Assembly (NCBI GenBank): GCA_033239525.1
Contig: BSYO01000006.1
Span: forward strand, 2,418,001-2,482,000
Direction of reading: 5' to 3'
Source: Nepenthes gracilis
Lineage: Eukaryota > Streptophyta > Magnoliopsida > Caryophyllales > Nepenthaceae
DNA: 64,000 bases
Below are positions 1-12,192 of the stretch, one piece after another. The translations under genes were made by a program, and so were the position numbers. How positions within the stretch are numbered: the first letter of the stretch is position 1; every line of letters starts with the position of its first letter. The notes beneath the pieces were generated by a model that saw nothing but the letters and a program-made list of their open reading frames with translations, was not told where the DNA came from and ran no database searches.

Positions 1-1131
1 TATGCTATTGTGGACAAAAAAATGTACCGCCAAGCATACTCAACCTTATACCTCAAATGCCTTACTCTAGAAGAGGCAGATTATATCTTGAGTGAGGTAC
101 ATTTTGGCATATGTGGATCTCACATTGGAGGCAAAAATTTAGCTTTTAAAATTATGAGGCAACGTTATTATTGACCTATCATGAAAAAAGATGCACTGGA
201 TTTCGTCAAAAGGTGTAAAAACTGTCAACTATACGAGAATATGCTTCATCAGTCACTGACTGAATTAAATACCTTGAAGACACCATGGCCCTTTGCATAG
301 TGGGGGCTTGATATCGTTGGCCCGTTTCCAATCGCCTCTGGTCAAAGGAAGTTTGTTATTATGGGGATTAACTATTTCATAAAGTGGGTGGAGGTTACTC
401 CATTGGCAAAAATTACTAAGCACAGTGCTATAGAGTTTGTGTGACAGAGTATTATCTGTCAGTTTGGGATCCTAGAAGTTATAATAACTGACAACGGAAC
501 CCAATTTACGAAAAAATACTTCATCAAATACTATACAAATTTAGGTGTAAAGCTAATACATACATTAGTGGCTTATCTACAGGCTAATGGGCAGGTGGAA
601 GTGACTAACAGAACTCTGTTGCCTAGCTTGAAGACAAAATGGAGGACACCTGGGGGCTTGCCTTCGATACTGTGGTCATATAGAACTACGCCCAATAAAC
701 CAACTCGAGAAACTCCATTCAGTTTATGCTTTGGGACAGAGGTAGTGATTCTTGTAAAGATTGGGTTATCCAACCTCAGGATTGAGTACTTTGATCTTCT
801 AAGCAATTGCCGGAGACTCAAAAAACATCTTGACTTACTCCATAAAACCCGGGAAGCCGCCAAGGTAAGAATGGCTGCCTATCAGCAAAGAGTTGGATGG
901 TATTATAGCAAAAGAGTAAAGGCTCAAAAGTTTGACGTTGGAAACTTGATCCTACGCAGTATAGAGGCTACAGGAAAGATTGTTAACAGAAACAAGTTGT
1001 CTCCAAATTGGGAAGGCCCATTCATTGTGTCCGCCATCCTCTGGGATGACACATACAAATTGCGCAACTAGAATGAAAAATTAATGCCAATAACTTGAAA
1101 TACTATTCATTTAAAGAGGTTTTATCAATAG
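1..1131 (+). pseudogene. Ty3/gypsy (Tat-type) pol 3' end: integrase, degenerate
   Basis: Reading frame 1 from the left edge gives a continuous integrase broken by in-frame stops. The zinc-finger region has GICGSHIGG and CKNCQ. The core has WGLDIVGPFP, then INYFIKWVEVTPLAKIT, ITDNGTQF and NGQVEVTNRTLL. The C-terminus ends HLKRFYQ and a natural TAG at 1129-1131. Stops lie at 172 (TGA), 298 (TAG), 442 (TGA), 1069 (TAG) and 1096 (TGA), all where Trp or Gln is expected. The first catalytic Asp (normally in VDYFTKW) reads Asn, while the second Asp and the Glu remain. The RT part lies off the left edge. The wording matches the Tat lineage (Retand/Grande-like) rather than chromoviruses: there is no chromodomain, and an antisense ORF follows. 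This is a dead copy. Confidence 0.9.
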
Positions 1132-1840
1132 TTACATTCGAAGATCCAAGTAGGCAATGTAAGCTTCGTCATGTGCTTGTTTTATATTAATGAAATTATT
1201 TGCTTTCTTACGAAATACTTTTCTTTTTTATCTGTTTATTTTATTTTTATTTCATTTAAATGTATGTGTGCTCATGCAATAAGTAATAATGCATCAAACT
1301 AAACCGGCCTAGATTGCCCCGAAGTCAGGTCAGATTTCCATCCCACCTATTCCGTAACCCAAGGCGGTAAAAAGAACCTCGATCCAATTATCAAGCGGTC
1401 CATTAGCGATCGAAATTTCCAGTTTTGGATCCATTCCAACCAACCAAACGCAATTGAATAATTAAACTATGGGGGGCTATTTAGTATGCATACTGCGACT
1501 CCCTTCCTCAGGGATGAGCACCTTCAATCAACCATGGCCTTGCGAATTAGGATCAAAATTGTTAACGATCCTAATTTCACTAAAACTCGGCACCAAAAAG
1601 CGTGGCCAAAAGGCTTAGCCGGCAAACGATTAATCTCTAAACAAATTGGATAATAAAAAACAGATGTATTAATAAGCCTATATATTCTGTATAATGTTAA
1701 AATGAGACAACTAATGAAGTAGGCTATCCTCGCGAACTTCTTGGATGGCGAGAACTTGGCTCTTCAAAGTCAAGGAAAATCTTGTAAGTCAGATGAGCGA
1801 CGTGCACTTCTATTTCTCTCATCAAAAAAAGTTGACCGAA
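1132..1840 (+). mobile_element. Non-coding spacer of the Tat-type element between pol and the antisense ORF
   Basis: No supportable coding region. The stretch is more GC-rich than the flanking intergenic DNA and carries a polypurine-like run (ATGGGGGG) near 1469-1477. Such a run can lie between pol and the downstream region in Tat-lineage elements. Its role here is inferred from position only. Confidence 0.5.
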
Positions 1841-1842
1841 AA

Positions 1843-3578
1843 TTATAGATCAACCACCAATGCAATTTGCTGACAAAGTTTAACACCATATAGAAAGCGG
1901 ATGTTCATCACAGGTCCCACTTCTTCTGGCCTGAAGAACGCCCTTAGCTCAGAGTGTAAGTGGGCATTTTCTCTCTGGAGCTCTACATTTTGTTGGTTGG
2001 CCAACTCTAGTGCATCCTTGGCACCTTGCAATTCAGTTTGAAGATTGAAAATTTGGTCTCGACATTATTGCAGGGCACTTGGATCAACTTGGTTTTACCG
2101 CAAATGATTGATCTCATCTTAGAGTTGACGAATCCAAAGTTTCTTTTGTTAAAGGCCAATCATCAATTACTTAATCATTTTTTTCTCCTGTGGGAGCGCA
2201 AAATAAGTTAGTACTTGATGTCAACGTTTACGCCACTTAATGGAAAGGATTAACTGAATACTTACAGTGAGAAATGTTGCCCTAAGAGCCGCCTCAGTCA
2301 AAGAAATTATTGCCCTAACTGTCGGAGTTGATTCATGGTGTCTCCCAATGGGGCTAAGGCGGGGCGTTGAAGCTGTTGAGCCCAGAATGAACGGCCACGT
2401 AAGAGGATGATCTTCACCTCTTGGTTGAGATGGGGGAGCCGCTAAATTAAACACCGGAGACTCTTAATGAAAAGTCTCCTCTCCACCAGCCACCCCAGTA
2501 ACTTCCTTTGCAGTGGCCTGACAAGTAGATGCCCAGCTTGCGTGTGCAAAGAGGCAGGCAACAATACCTCTTCAGTTGGGACATCTCTAGCCTCAATTTG
2601 AGGGACACACTCGCCGGATTGCCCAATATCATTTGACTGGCCCATGATCTCATGAACGCTCAGGGGCTCCACAGAGGTTATTGGAGGATCCTCACCAGTA
2701 ACAATTTCAGGCGTTAAGCTCGTCTCTAACTATGGCTCCAGACCCGTTTGAACAAGAAGGTCTGAAACTGGGCTCCCAAGATGAGAAACTTCTAGCCTAG
2801 GCTCAGGAGGGTTTGCCTCAACAGATTGAGAAGTTACTCACTGCCGTCGTGATGAAGCAGTCTTAGTTTTAGTGCAATTAGTTTTCCTTTTACGAATTTT
2901 TGGTAGTGGCGCAACGACTGCCACTGTTTCTTCTTCACTGGTTACCCAATCAACAAAGACCAACAATTTCGGAGAGAGAAGGCGGTCCTTATTTTTATCA
3001 GTAAAAGAATCTGCTTTTCTCCCAAGAATCTCAATAAATGGTCTAGCAGACTTCTCATCTTGAAGAGTAAACCTGCCGGTGAAAGAATCAGTGACCCTTT
3101 CGCAACCATTGGGGATGCCCACAGACTTCAAAAAGAAAAATCTATTTTTCCAATCCTTAAAGGACTGGAGGATTAATCTGGAAAGATTTATCTCCCTAGT
3201 AGACAATGAGATCCAGTCACCGTTTTGAATAAATCAAAAAATAACTTTAACAACAGTGGAATTAAACTTCAATCCACGAAGATGAAAAAATATGCAGAGA
3301 CAGAAAAGATACATAATAGCGTTCGCATGGAATCTAGCAATAGGAACGCCAAAATCCTCTAACATTTGAAGCAACTTGTACGCAATGGGAAAACGAATGC
3401 CACCCCTAAGGAGGATGTCGTAAATAGTGATGAAGTCATCAGGCGGAGCGCAAGTTCTGTCATCTTCACCAGGCACCATGAATGAAATATCCCTAGGAAT
3501 TCCAAATTGGGAATACAGTTTCTCGACTTCATCTCCAATGAGCACTGAATAGGTATCAGAACTCGAACAACCATGGAG
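1843..3578 (-). pseudogene. Antisense ORF of Tat-type gypsy element (putative gypsy-type transposon domain, coiled-coil C-terminus)
   Basis: It lies between pol and the LTR but on the opposite strand to pol. It is broken into several frames. 3545-3234 starts near VEKLYSQFGIPRDISFMVPG. 3206-2838 contains REINLSRLILQSFKDWKNRF and ends lysine-rich. Lower-quality pieces follow, and 2031-1843 has a heptad-like Leu/Glu/Gln coiled coil followed by FRPEEVG and CQQIALVVDL. The same three blocks occur in the same order at 23957-25768, where the partner pol is also antisense. Known Tat-lineage elements such as Grande and Retand carry extra ORFs of this kind, and the domain resembles the Pfam family named putative gypsy type transposon. 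The molecular function is unknown. This copy has frameshifts and stops and is not functional. Confidence 0.72.
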
Positions 3579-3834
3579 TGATACTCAGTGGAGAAGAGAA
3601 GTAACCGAAAAGCAAAGAGGTTCGAGAGAGAGTTAGGGTTTGAGGTTGAAGACGAAGGCGAAAAACAGTTTTGGAGCTTGAAAAGGCGCCATTTTCGAAT
3701 TGAAAGAATGCACAGTTTTGAGGAATGGCATAATTGCAAATCACTTGAAAAATTATCCTCATTAATGACGCCGAGAACAGTACCCAAGGTAAAACTCAAA
3801 AAGTAAACCGGTTGCTTGCTGTTGACAGAATCCC

Positions 3835-4200
3835 TCCGGAGACCTCATCTCTCCAGAGACCCTGTTAACTCCGAAGACCTTATTTCTCCAAAGACCTTAT
3901 CTCTCTCAAGATATTTTTTCTTTCATTGAAATTTGATTCTCTTAAGAGATCTTAATTCTACAGAGACCTTATTTCTCCAGAGATCTTATCTATTCATAGA
4001 CCTTTTCTCCGAAAATTTTGTTCTCTTCGGAAACCCTTTTTTTTTTCTTTCTTTTTTCTCTCCTTAAAACTTAATTCTCTCTGGAGACCTTATCTCTCCA
4101 GAGACCCTATTCATTTCAGAGACCTTATCTCTTCGAAGACCATTTTGCTCTCTCGAAATCTTGTTCTCTCCGGAGACCTTATTTCTCCAAAAAATTTATC
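3835..4200. repeat. 17-18 bp tandem repeats in the LTR
   Basis: Degenerate repeats of a unit like GGAGACCTTATCTCTCC, cleanest at 3835-3900 and again near 4078-4190. A related GGAGACC motif recurs at 4567-4610. Confidence 0.75.
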
Positions 4201-4717
4201 ATTCCGTATTTTTTCTTCTCACTCCAGACTTAATCTATTCCTAGGGTTTGATCACTCCCGCTCAGTTGCGTCCGTGATTTGTTTCAAAAAAATCAGCTGC
4301 AAGGTGATTTCGCCAAAATAGCAATAGAGAGTATATCAGATGGGATAGGAGTGCATCATCAATAAACATACCAGAGGCTTAAAGCTCATAACCTTTGATA
4401 TGAGGGGTTAATGATGGGCATACTTATTAATGGACATACATAAAGAAAGGTCACCAAGGCCATAATGCGAAATAGGTTGGATAGCATTGAAGCCCATGAA
4501 TGCAGGCCCAGTAAGACCTCATTCAGTGAACTGCTGGTTATGCGCATGATGCGCACGATCCCAAGTTCGGAGACCATAACTACTCCGTTTAATCTCGGAG
4601 ACCTTAACTGCTTCAATTGGACTTCAGAAGCCATAACTACTTCAGTTGGTTCTGTCCAGTATGACATCATGAATCATGAGAAAACGGACAAATAGAAGCT
4701 GAACTATCTAGGCATCC

Positions 4718-4725
4718 TATAAAAG
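4718..4725 (+). promoter_or_regulatory. TATA box of the Tat-type LTR
   Basis: TATAAAAG sits about 145 bases upstream of the conserved TTGAGCATC stretch, in the position expected for the U3/R promoter of this LTR. Assigned from motif and context only. Confidence 0.5.
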
Positions 4726-5045
4726 GAAAGAGAAGACTACTCAACGGGGGAACTCACTACGTGGACCGTGGCATGAACATAAATTGAACTAAAAGACTTG
4801 GATCAAGAGAAGGAAGGACAATTATCTTCTCTCTTACTTTCTCCCTATTTTTGGGATGAGAATTAACTTGAGCATCATAGTGCCTTTCGGGGAGTAAGCC
4901 CCAATTATACTCTGATTCTTATTTTAGTTGTGATGCGCAAATCTTAGATTGTAAGTATGGAGTGGAGATCTTACTTGTAGAGGGCATAATCAATACCCGT
5001 CACGAATCCTAATCCCTAGTATGCATCAGGCTCGTTTTTGTTATT

Positions 5046-5850
5046 TTAACTGTTCATTTTCAAATGAATAATTTTAATCTAATTATTTTAAAATGACTGA
5101 TTTTAATTAATTTTTAATTTTTATAAAAATAATTAAAAAATTATCATCTATTTTAAATTATATGATAAAAAAACAAAAGAGTCTTCCCATCTTTTATCAA
5201 GATAAAATTCTCCTGAATTCATATATTCTATGCAAAGAATTACATCTAATGGTTTTTTTGGTAAATAATGACTAACAGTTCACTGCTTATTCTCCCCTCT
5301 CAATTATATATTATTTCATTAAATTGATTATCTATTTTCAAAAAAGAATATATTATATTAAAAATTTGATATCACTATAAAATACCATAAATTATCAAAA
5401 GGTATAATCATCTTCATGTAATATTAAATTTATTAGTTACTAATTAATATTTGATCTCTCCAACTAATAAGATGTATTATGTTAATTATTAATCGAAAAT
5501 CTATTTTTAGCTTCCAAACTATGTTTTGATGCCTTTGGAGAGCCAAATACTCGAACCTGAAATTTATTCAATCCCTCTTAATAATTATTATTTAATATTA
5601 ATTAAATAATTATATTAATATTTTTTTAAAAAAAATAAAATACTACTTGATTTTTATCAAAGATAAAATTCCAAACCTGTATTTTGACTCCCATCTAACT
5701 GAGAATTTGTTTTTAATATTAAATTCAGCCGTTAACCATTCATACTTCAACAATTCAAACTAATCGAAAGTCTATTCTTTGATAATAAGTCTAGCCAGTA
5801 GTTTGAAATTCTACCTCTTCTCCCGTCAAAGTCTCTCGTCAAACTTTGAT
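5046..5850. other. AT-rich intergenic DNA, no gene seen
   Basis: Very AT-rich with stop codons in all frames. I see no coding region, RNA gene or clear repeat here. Confidence 0.6.
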
Positions 5851-5911
5851 CTTGGGAGTTCACGCCGTTTGTCCGGATGTAATCGAGTAAAATTTCAAAC
5901 TTCAGAAATAA

Positions 5912-6490
5912 CTATTCCCACAAAATCCTAATCATTCGATTGACGTCTGCCGTTGGAAATTTTGAATCTTCCGCCGTTACCGGAGACTGCCATCCCGCCG
6001 GCGCAAGGCCCATTTCCCGATTCGCCGTTCCCAATAAACACCGACGTAGACAGTTATGAAGCTCATTTAATCCCTGCAATTTTATACTAGAAAGCTGCAA
6101 TGGCGATGCCAAATTGCCATCAGGATATTATGATAGCAGATCTCATTAAATGATTAGGACAGTCTTCGCGCTGGAACAGAGGAGATAACAGAGAAGATGG
6201 AGGCAAGGCAGACAGCGAAACTACACCAGCCACCATTGATATTCCTCGATGACGGTGGCCTCTGTTTCTTGTAATTCGGACAACGCATCCATGCTTATAT
6301 TGAACTCATAGAACTGCGCATAAGAAGAACAGAACATTAGACTAACAGCGACAGAAGAGAGAGACATTGCTGACGGGCGAGAAGACCGTTTCGAGCTCAT
6401 CTGATCTGAAAACGCTTGTAAGAAGAGTTGCCGGAGAGTGCCATCGGACTGCTCCCATTTCATCGGCGAGCCTGCAATGGCATTTCCCCC
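5912..6490 (-). other. Unrecognised GC-richer minus-strand ORF region
   Basis: Two short minus-strand ORFs (6112-5912 and 6520-6221) lie in a GC-richer island within AT-rich DNA. The upstream one has a hydrophobic stretch near AMSLSSVAVSLMFCSSYAQF, which could be a membrane segment. I recognise no family, and the first residues of the longer ORF overlap what looks like the end of a copia LTR at 6491. It could be a decayed host gene 5' exon or chance. Confidence 0.25.
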
Positions 6491-7360
6491 TGTTGGCGGG
6501 GCAAAAGGTTGGTCGGACATAGTGACATACCGTCACACCACGCCACACACAGTGTAAGAAAAAGAACAGAAGAAGCACACCCAAATTTACGTGGAAACCC
6601 TAACTAAGGAAAACCACTTTAACAGTCGGCACAAAGAAATCCACTGTGTGAAAATAAAGTTCAAACCTCCAAGATGAAGATTCTGCTTTGCATTAACAAT
6701 ATAAAAAACTCTCCGGAGAAAGAAACAAGAAAAGACCCTCTCGTTCTCACTCTCTGTTTCTCTTTTTTCTCCTTCTCACTGGTGGTGCACTCCTCTTTTA
6801 TTTTCTCACAACTCATTTGCTCTCTCTTTTCTCCCTCTGTATCACCAGAGATCTGGAACAATATTCCATATAAATAGAAAAGGGCACGATCTGTCTTTTC
6901 CAACAATAAGAATATGCTCTGTCCAAAATAAACCGCTCATGCAAAACCGTTTGAGATCACAATCCCCTGAAAATCTGCTGAGTTGGCGTTGTCCTCGATT
7001 TCTTGGCGACAAAGAAACTGCTTGGCCGTCGCGTTCACCACGAGCCATCCGGCCAACTCTCCCGCTGACCGTCTTCTGCCGCTATCCGGAGAACTTGACT
7101 CCTCCTCCGCCTTCCGGCAACTCTCATTGTTGGCCGCCCTCAAGCGACCATCCGCCAACCTCCCTGTTGGCCGTCTTCGCTGCCATCCGGTCAACCTTTC
7201 CCGTTGACCGGATTTTGCCTTCCAGCCGATCAATATACGTTGATCGACTAAGACACTCCGATGACAAACTAGTTTGTTAAAATTATCCACAAGAGAGTGA
7301 CTTACCATCGGATTCCTGAGTTTCCGGCTCGGCATTTGTCCTTGGGGCTCTGACAAGCTT
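6491..7360 (-). mobile_element. Candidate Ty1/copia LTR (minus orientation), ends unresolved
   Basis: The left end TGTTGGCGGGGCAAAAGG matches the left end of the complete copia LTR at 48633 (TGTTGGCGCAAAACGG). About 100 bases in there is a shared stretch with ACGTGGAAA and AAGGAAAACCAC, then a CT-rich block. A minus-strand TATA-like sequence lies near 6868-6880 (CCATATAAATAG on plus), equivalent to the TATATAAAGG at 49009-49018. No PBS adjoins the left end and I could not find a clean right end or target duplication. It may be a solo or truncated LTR. Confidence 0.5.
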
Positions 7361-7461
7361 TAAATATTAACCAATGCCTTAAATATTAACCAAACCTTCC
7401 CCCCTCTCTTTTTCCTTCTATTTGTTTTTCCTTTCTTCTTCTGCTGCTTCGCTTTTCCCTC

Positions 7462-7511
7462 TGTTTCTCTCTCTCTCTCTCTCTCCCCCCTCTCTCTCTC
7501 TCTCTCTCTCT
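7462..7511. repeat. (CT)n microsatellite
   Basis: Two CT/TC dinucleotide runs separated by a short run of C, in a pyrimidine-rich stretch. Confidence 0.85.
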
Positions 7512-7590
7512 TTCCTTCCTTTCTTCTTCTGCCTCTGCCTTACGGCAGACTCGCCGTCCCCCCCACCGGGGGCCTGATCTTCAGAAGCAG

Positions 7591-8374
7591 TAAATAGAGG
7601 AGGGGGATGATTATTTTATTTTAATTTTGATTGATTTCTTTTCTGTGCCAGACTCACGCTTGCTTTCTCCATCCTTCCCTGCTTCTCCACTGCTTCCCTG
7701 GTCCTCCACTGCCGGACGCTTTCTTCTGATTCTTCATTCTGCAGACAGCTTCCCTGCTTCACCTCGCAGGAGCACTACCTCTTTTCCTTTTCTCTCTTTT
7801 TTTTTTTTTTTTGATCTTTTCTTCTTTTTTTTGATCTGACATTTTCTTCCCCATTATTTTCTTTTTTCTGGTTTTCTTTTTTTTAAAAACATATATATAT
7901 ATATAGTTAAAGATATACATATATTTTAATTATTTAAAAATTTAATTTTTTTCATTTTATCTGTATTTTTAATAGATTGACATCTTTTAAATAGAGGAGG
8001 GGATGATTATTTTATTTTAATTTTGATTGATTTCTTTTCTGTGCCAGACTCACGCTTGCTTTCTCCATCCTTCCCTGCTTCTCCACTGCTTCCTGGTCCT
8101 CCACTGCCGGACGCTTTCTTCTGATTCTTCATTCTGCAGACAGCTTTGCTTCACCTCGCAGGAGCACTACCTCTTTTCCTTTTCTCTCTTTTTTTTTTTT
8201 TTTTTTGATCTTTTCTTCTTTTTTTTGATCTGACATTTTCTTCCCCATTATTTTCTTTTTCTGGTTTTCTTTTTTAAAAACATATATATATATATAGTTA
8301 AAGATATACATATATTTTAATTATTTAAAAATTTAATTTTTTTTCATTTTATCTGTATTTTTTAATAGATTGAC
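7591..8374. repeat. Tandem duplication of about 397 bp (two copies)
   Basis: Copy 1 at 7591-7987 and copy 2 at 7988-8374 both begin TAAATAGAGGAGG and both end near TTTAATAGATTGACA. They share the central CTTTCTCCATCCTTCCCTGC stretch, a long T run and an (AT)n run. Differences are small indels in homopolymers and a few short gaps, so the duplication looks young. The short ORFs read through it are products of the pyrimidine-rich sequence. Confidence 0.92.
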
Positions 8375-11300
8375 AAAATAAATATTCCATATAATATATT
8401 TATGTATTTATATTTTAATTTTTTTAAATAATATGACTTATATAATTAAAATATATAATTTAATTATATAATTTAAATAAAAAATACTATAAAATAATAA
8501 ATAAATAAATATATATATATATAATTCAATATTCATCATACCCCACCACATTCATTGTTAATCCTTGAGCAATGTCAAAAAAACAAAATAAATAAACACT
8601 ATAAATAAAAATACTACTTTTGTAGGTATCACGATTATATTTAATGGATGTAACAAGCCTTTAAACTCCTAGGCGACCCTAATGAATGAGTTAAGTCATA
8701 TGAGAGTTTTCAGCTATAATACCCACAAATATTCATAAATATCTTAAAATATATGTCAATCATATTAATATCAAAAAGATTAATAGGATGAATATAAATA
8801 TTAAAGATTATGAATTTAGTTATTTTAAATATATCATTAAAAGAGTTCCGGTATGTGTATTTATTTCATCCAAATGTATAAAGTACAAATATACATATTT
8901 TACCTTTTTATTTTTGACTGCAAAACTATACCGAATATGCAATTATGAAAAATTTGTCGAGCTCATAGGCAACACTCAAAAATTGTGAAAATAAGAGTAA
9001 TTGCAGTGAAAAATCAAATCATGCAACTCTAATAATAAAAGAAGCTATTTGTGAGGAGATCTGAATTATTTTATTAAAGGAAATTGATTTTCAAAACTAA
9101 TTAATGAAAATAAGAATATCCTTAATTTATATTTATAAGTTATATTCACCAAGATTCTTTCAAGTCATCGCCAGTTGTAATGATATTAAGAATTTATAGT
9201 TATAAGAAAGTTAAAAAAATTTTACAAAAAAATAACCTAGATAACAAAAAATTATCCTCTTTTTTTTATATAAATATTTCTTTTTTTTTGTTTTATTCAA
9301 AAACGCCATCAAAAATTTTTAAAAAATATATTATATTTTAGTTTACTCTTTTCCTTTTTGCTCTAATTTCTCTTTTTTTTTTTTTGAACTTTTTTTTTAA
9401 AAAAAATTTAATTAAAAAAAGTCATATTTTTAAACCAAGAAGAATACCAAAAAAAAAAATAGAAATAATAAATCAACATTCAACTTCTAGATTATGTGGT
9501 ATCTCTTTTTATAATGCAAAATAAAATTCAAATTTGTCCCTATTTATTTTAATATATATCTCCCTTATCCTACTCCCTTAATTGTCTTTGTATCTCAAGA
9601 CATTTTGGTAAGATAAATATTTAACATATCTAGATTATTATTTTTTTGATATGGATAAATCAAAAATATATATAATTATAAACTTAAAGTCTAAACATAA
9701 TAAACTCAAATTAGATTCAAATGGTAATCGAATCAAGAATAAAATAGGCTTAGGCTTAAAAAGTAAAAAATGCACTGTTAAAGTTATCTTCATGGTAAAT
9801 AATAATAATCCAGTTATATAAATTTAATAATTCTTATTTATCTATAATTATTAGTAAAGAATAATAAGTTTAAAATAAGTATCATAAAATTATTAAAAGC
9901 TTTTTGCTGAAATGATAAACATTTTAGAACTAAGCGTCAATACCTTGTAAATGAAAGAGTGGTTCAGGAACTCACATGAATATTAAACCTCAACTATATT
10001 AAGGTGATACAAATATTTAACAAAATAAGTATGGATGAAATTTATGTATATTATGTAATAAATACTATCAAAATAATATCATCAGATAACATAATTATAA
10101 AATTTAAAAAGTCAATATTTAAATCTTATTAATTATAAAATTAGTATTCAAGTCATAATTTATAAGATAATTTAATTTTTAAAATCTTTTTTCTTTTCTT
10201 TTTTTATTTTTTTTAACTTAAACTCATATTAGTATATATATACAAGCATATAGAAAAATACTTTTTACTTTTCTTATTTAAATGAAATATTATCTATAAT
10301 TCAAAATAGTAGAGTATAAAATCATCATAGATTAGAAGAGTACCATGACATTCAACACATAGTAGGTTGATACTAACTACATAAAATAAGAAAATAGACT
10401 ATAAAAAAATTAACAAGTGATGAGTCTATTAATTAAAAAGACCCGCCACTGTAAAAAAATTTATATGATAGTTTTATCCTATATATTTTCTGTTTTGAGA
10501 TAATAATTTTACGATTAACTCATCTTGAATTGGAGTGATGATTGGCAAAATAATTATAGGACAATATTTACAATTACCATGAAATAGAGTTTTTAAAATA
10601 TTTTTTTTCTTTTTCTACAAATTTATTATTTTTAATATTATTTATCATATTTTGGTCACCCATCAATAATTTTTTAATCTCAACCCAAAAAATTTCTTTT
10701 CTATTTTTCTTCGTCTTTCTCAAATTATCACATAATTTAAGAGTTTCAGCATCAGTTAACTTTTTAATAAATTCATTATTTAGTCGTTAATTAAAATTTC
10801 TCCCAAATTTTGTTGGATTTAAAAATTAGATATTAGCTGAGATAAAAATTTTTTCTCCTCTAGGACACTCAATGAATGTGTTAATTGAATAAGACTATTA
10901 CAAATGTCATCTAATACCTTTTTATTCAAAGCATTGATATCAATTAGATATTCATTAATTCTAATTTTCTGTTCTATAAATTGTTACAATATATATTCTC
11001 AGAAGATTTTGTGTGTAAAAGTTAGTGTATAAATTATGACAGTGAAGAAACCCCTCGTACCTTTACTAAATACCACATCCACATTTGTTATTTCAATATC
11101 ACTCAATTTTCTAGTCAAAATATCAAATTTATCTTGAATATTTTTAAAATTTTTAAATTCAAACTTTTTACTAGACTCAAAATTATCTTTTGGCTCATAC
11201 TTTGGTTGGTGGGTCGTATCCCATATTTGAACATTCTCAACCAAATACTCAAGATAATCATAGGTTTTATCAAAACTTTTATAAAAAAAACTTTCCAGTA

Positions 11301-12180
11301 CATATCATTTCTACCAATTGACGTGTCTGAATATTTAATAAATCATATAAGAAATCGATCAGACACCACATTTCAAAACCATGATGTGGGCAAGCTAAAT
11401 AGATTTTGACTTTAAAGTATTAAACCCCATCTTTGTTTTATTTTCAAATAAAATTGAAACAATTTAAGATAAATAACTTCTATAGAGCACGTATCATTCA
11501 TTAATATTTTGCAAATTTTTTCAAAATCTTTAATGTATTAGTATGGATTTTCAGAGTTGATTTCAAAAAACTGAGGCAAAAATTGTACAATTTTAGGATT
11601 GAAATTAAAAACATTGTGGCATTGATAACATAATACACAAAGGTATACTATGTATTATCGGGTGCATGTAATCACGAAATAGTCAAAAATCATTAGTAGG
11701 TATCTAAATATGATAATCATTAATAGTTTCTTTAATAGGGTTACTATTGACATTCTCTTCTTTACTAATTTGTGATACTTATGTTATTTTAATCTAAAAT
11801 AGTTTAATTCAAAATCAAAAATTTTTTAACTTTCTTTTTTTCAATTTTAGCTTTCTATTTTTTTTAATTTTCTAATTTTTCATTTTTAATTATTTTTTTA
11901 AAAAATTTTGTTTTTGCTACTTTTTTTCTTTCAGTCTTTTTTTTTACAAAACTTTTTTTTTTTTTTTTTCCTTTTGTTTTAGCTTTTAGTGATTATTTAC
12001 TATAGAAAGCAATTACATAAGTATTAAACAGCTTTGTTTTCCATTTAAAGCTTTTGTTTTAATTTCGTTAATACAGGGATACAGCCAAACATAAGGCATC
12101 ATTGTATATCCTACTGATATTTCGCATTAAACTTGTTTTCATTGCTACCGGCAAAAATTCCTTGTGCAATTGACAACACA
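8375..12180. other. AT-rich intergenic DNA, no gene seen
   Basis: Long low-complexity A/T runs with dense stops in every frame. The ORFs near 8788-8988 and 10999-11409 are Lys/Asn/Ile/Phe-rich and overlap on opposite strands, as expected of AT-rich noise. No recognisable protein, RNA gene or clean repeat family. Confidence 0.6.
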
Positions 12181-12192
12181 CCTTGACACATT

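Larger units (their letters stand above)
3800..5045 (+). mobile_element. LTR (probably 3' LTR, boundaries unresolved) of the Tat-type element
   Basis: It follows the antisense ORF. It contains a short tandem-repeat block (about 3835-4200), a TATA box (4718-4725), then the U5-like stretch with TTGAGCATCATAGTGCC near 4868-4884 followed by GGGGAGTAAGCCCC. That resembles the R-U5 region typical of Tat-lineage LTRs (a TTGAGCGTCGGAGTG-type motif). The window has no second copy of this LTR, so the ends cannot be set by comparison. The right edge is placed where sequence turns into AT-rich DNA. Confidence 0.6.
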
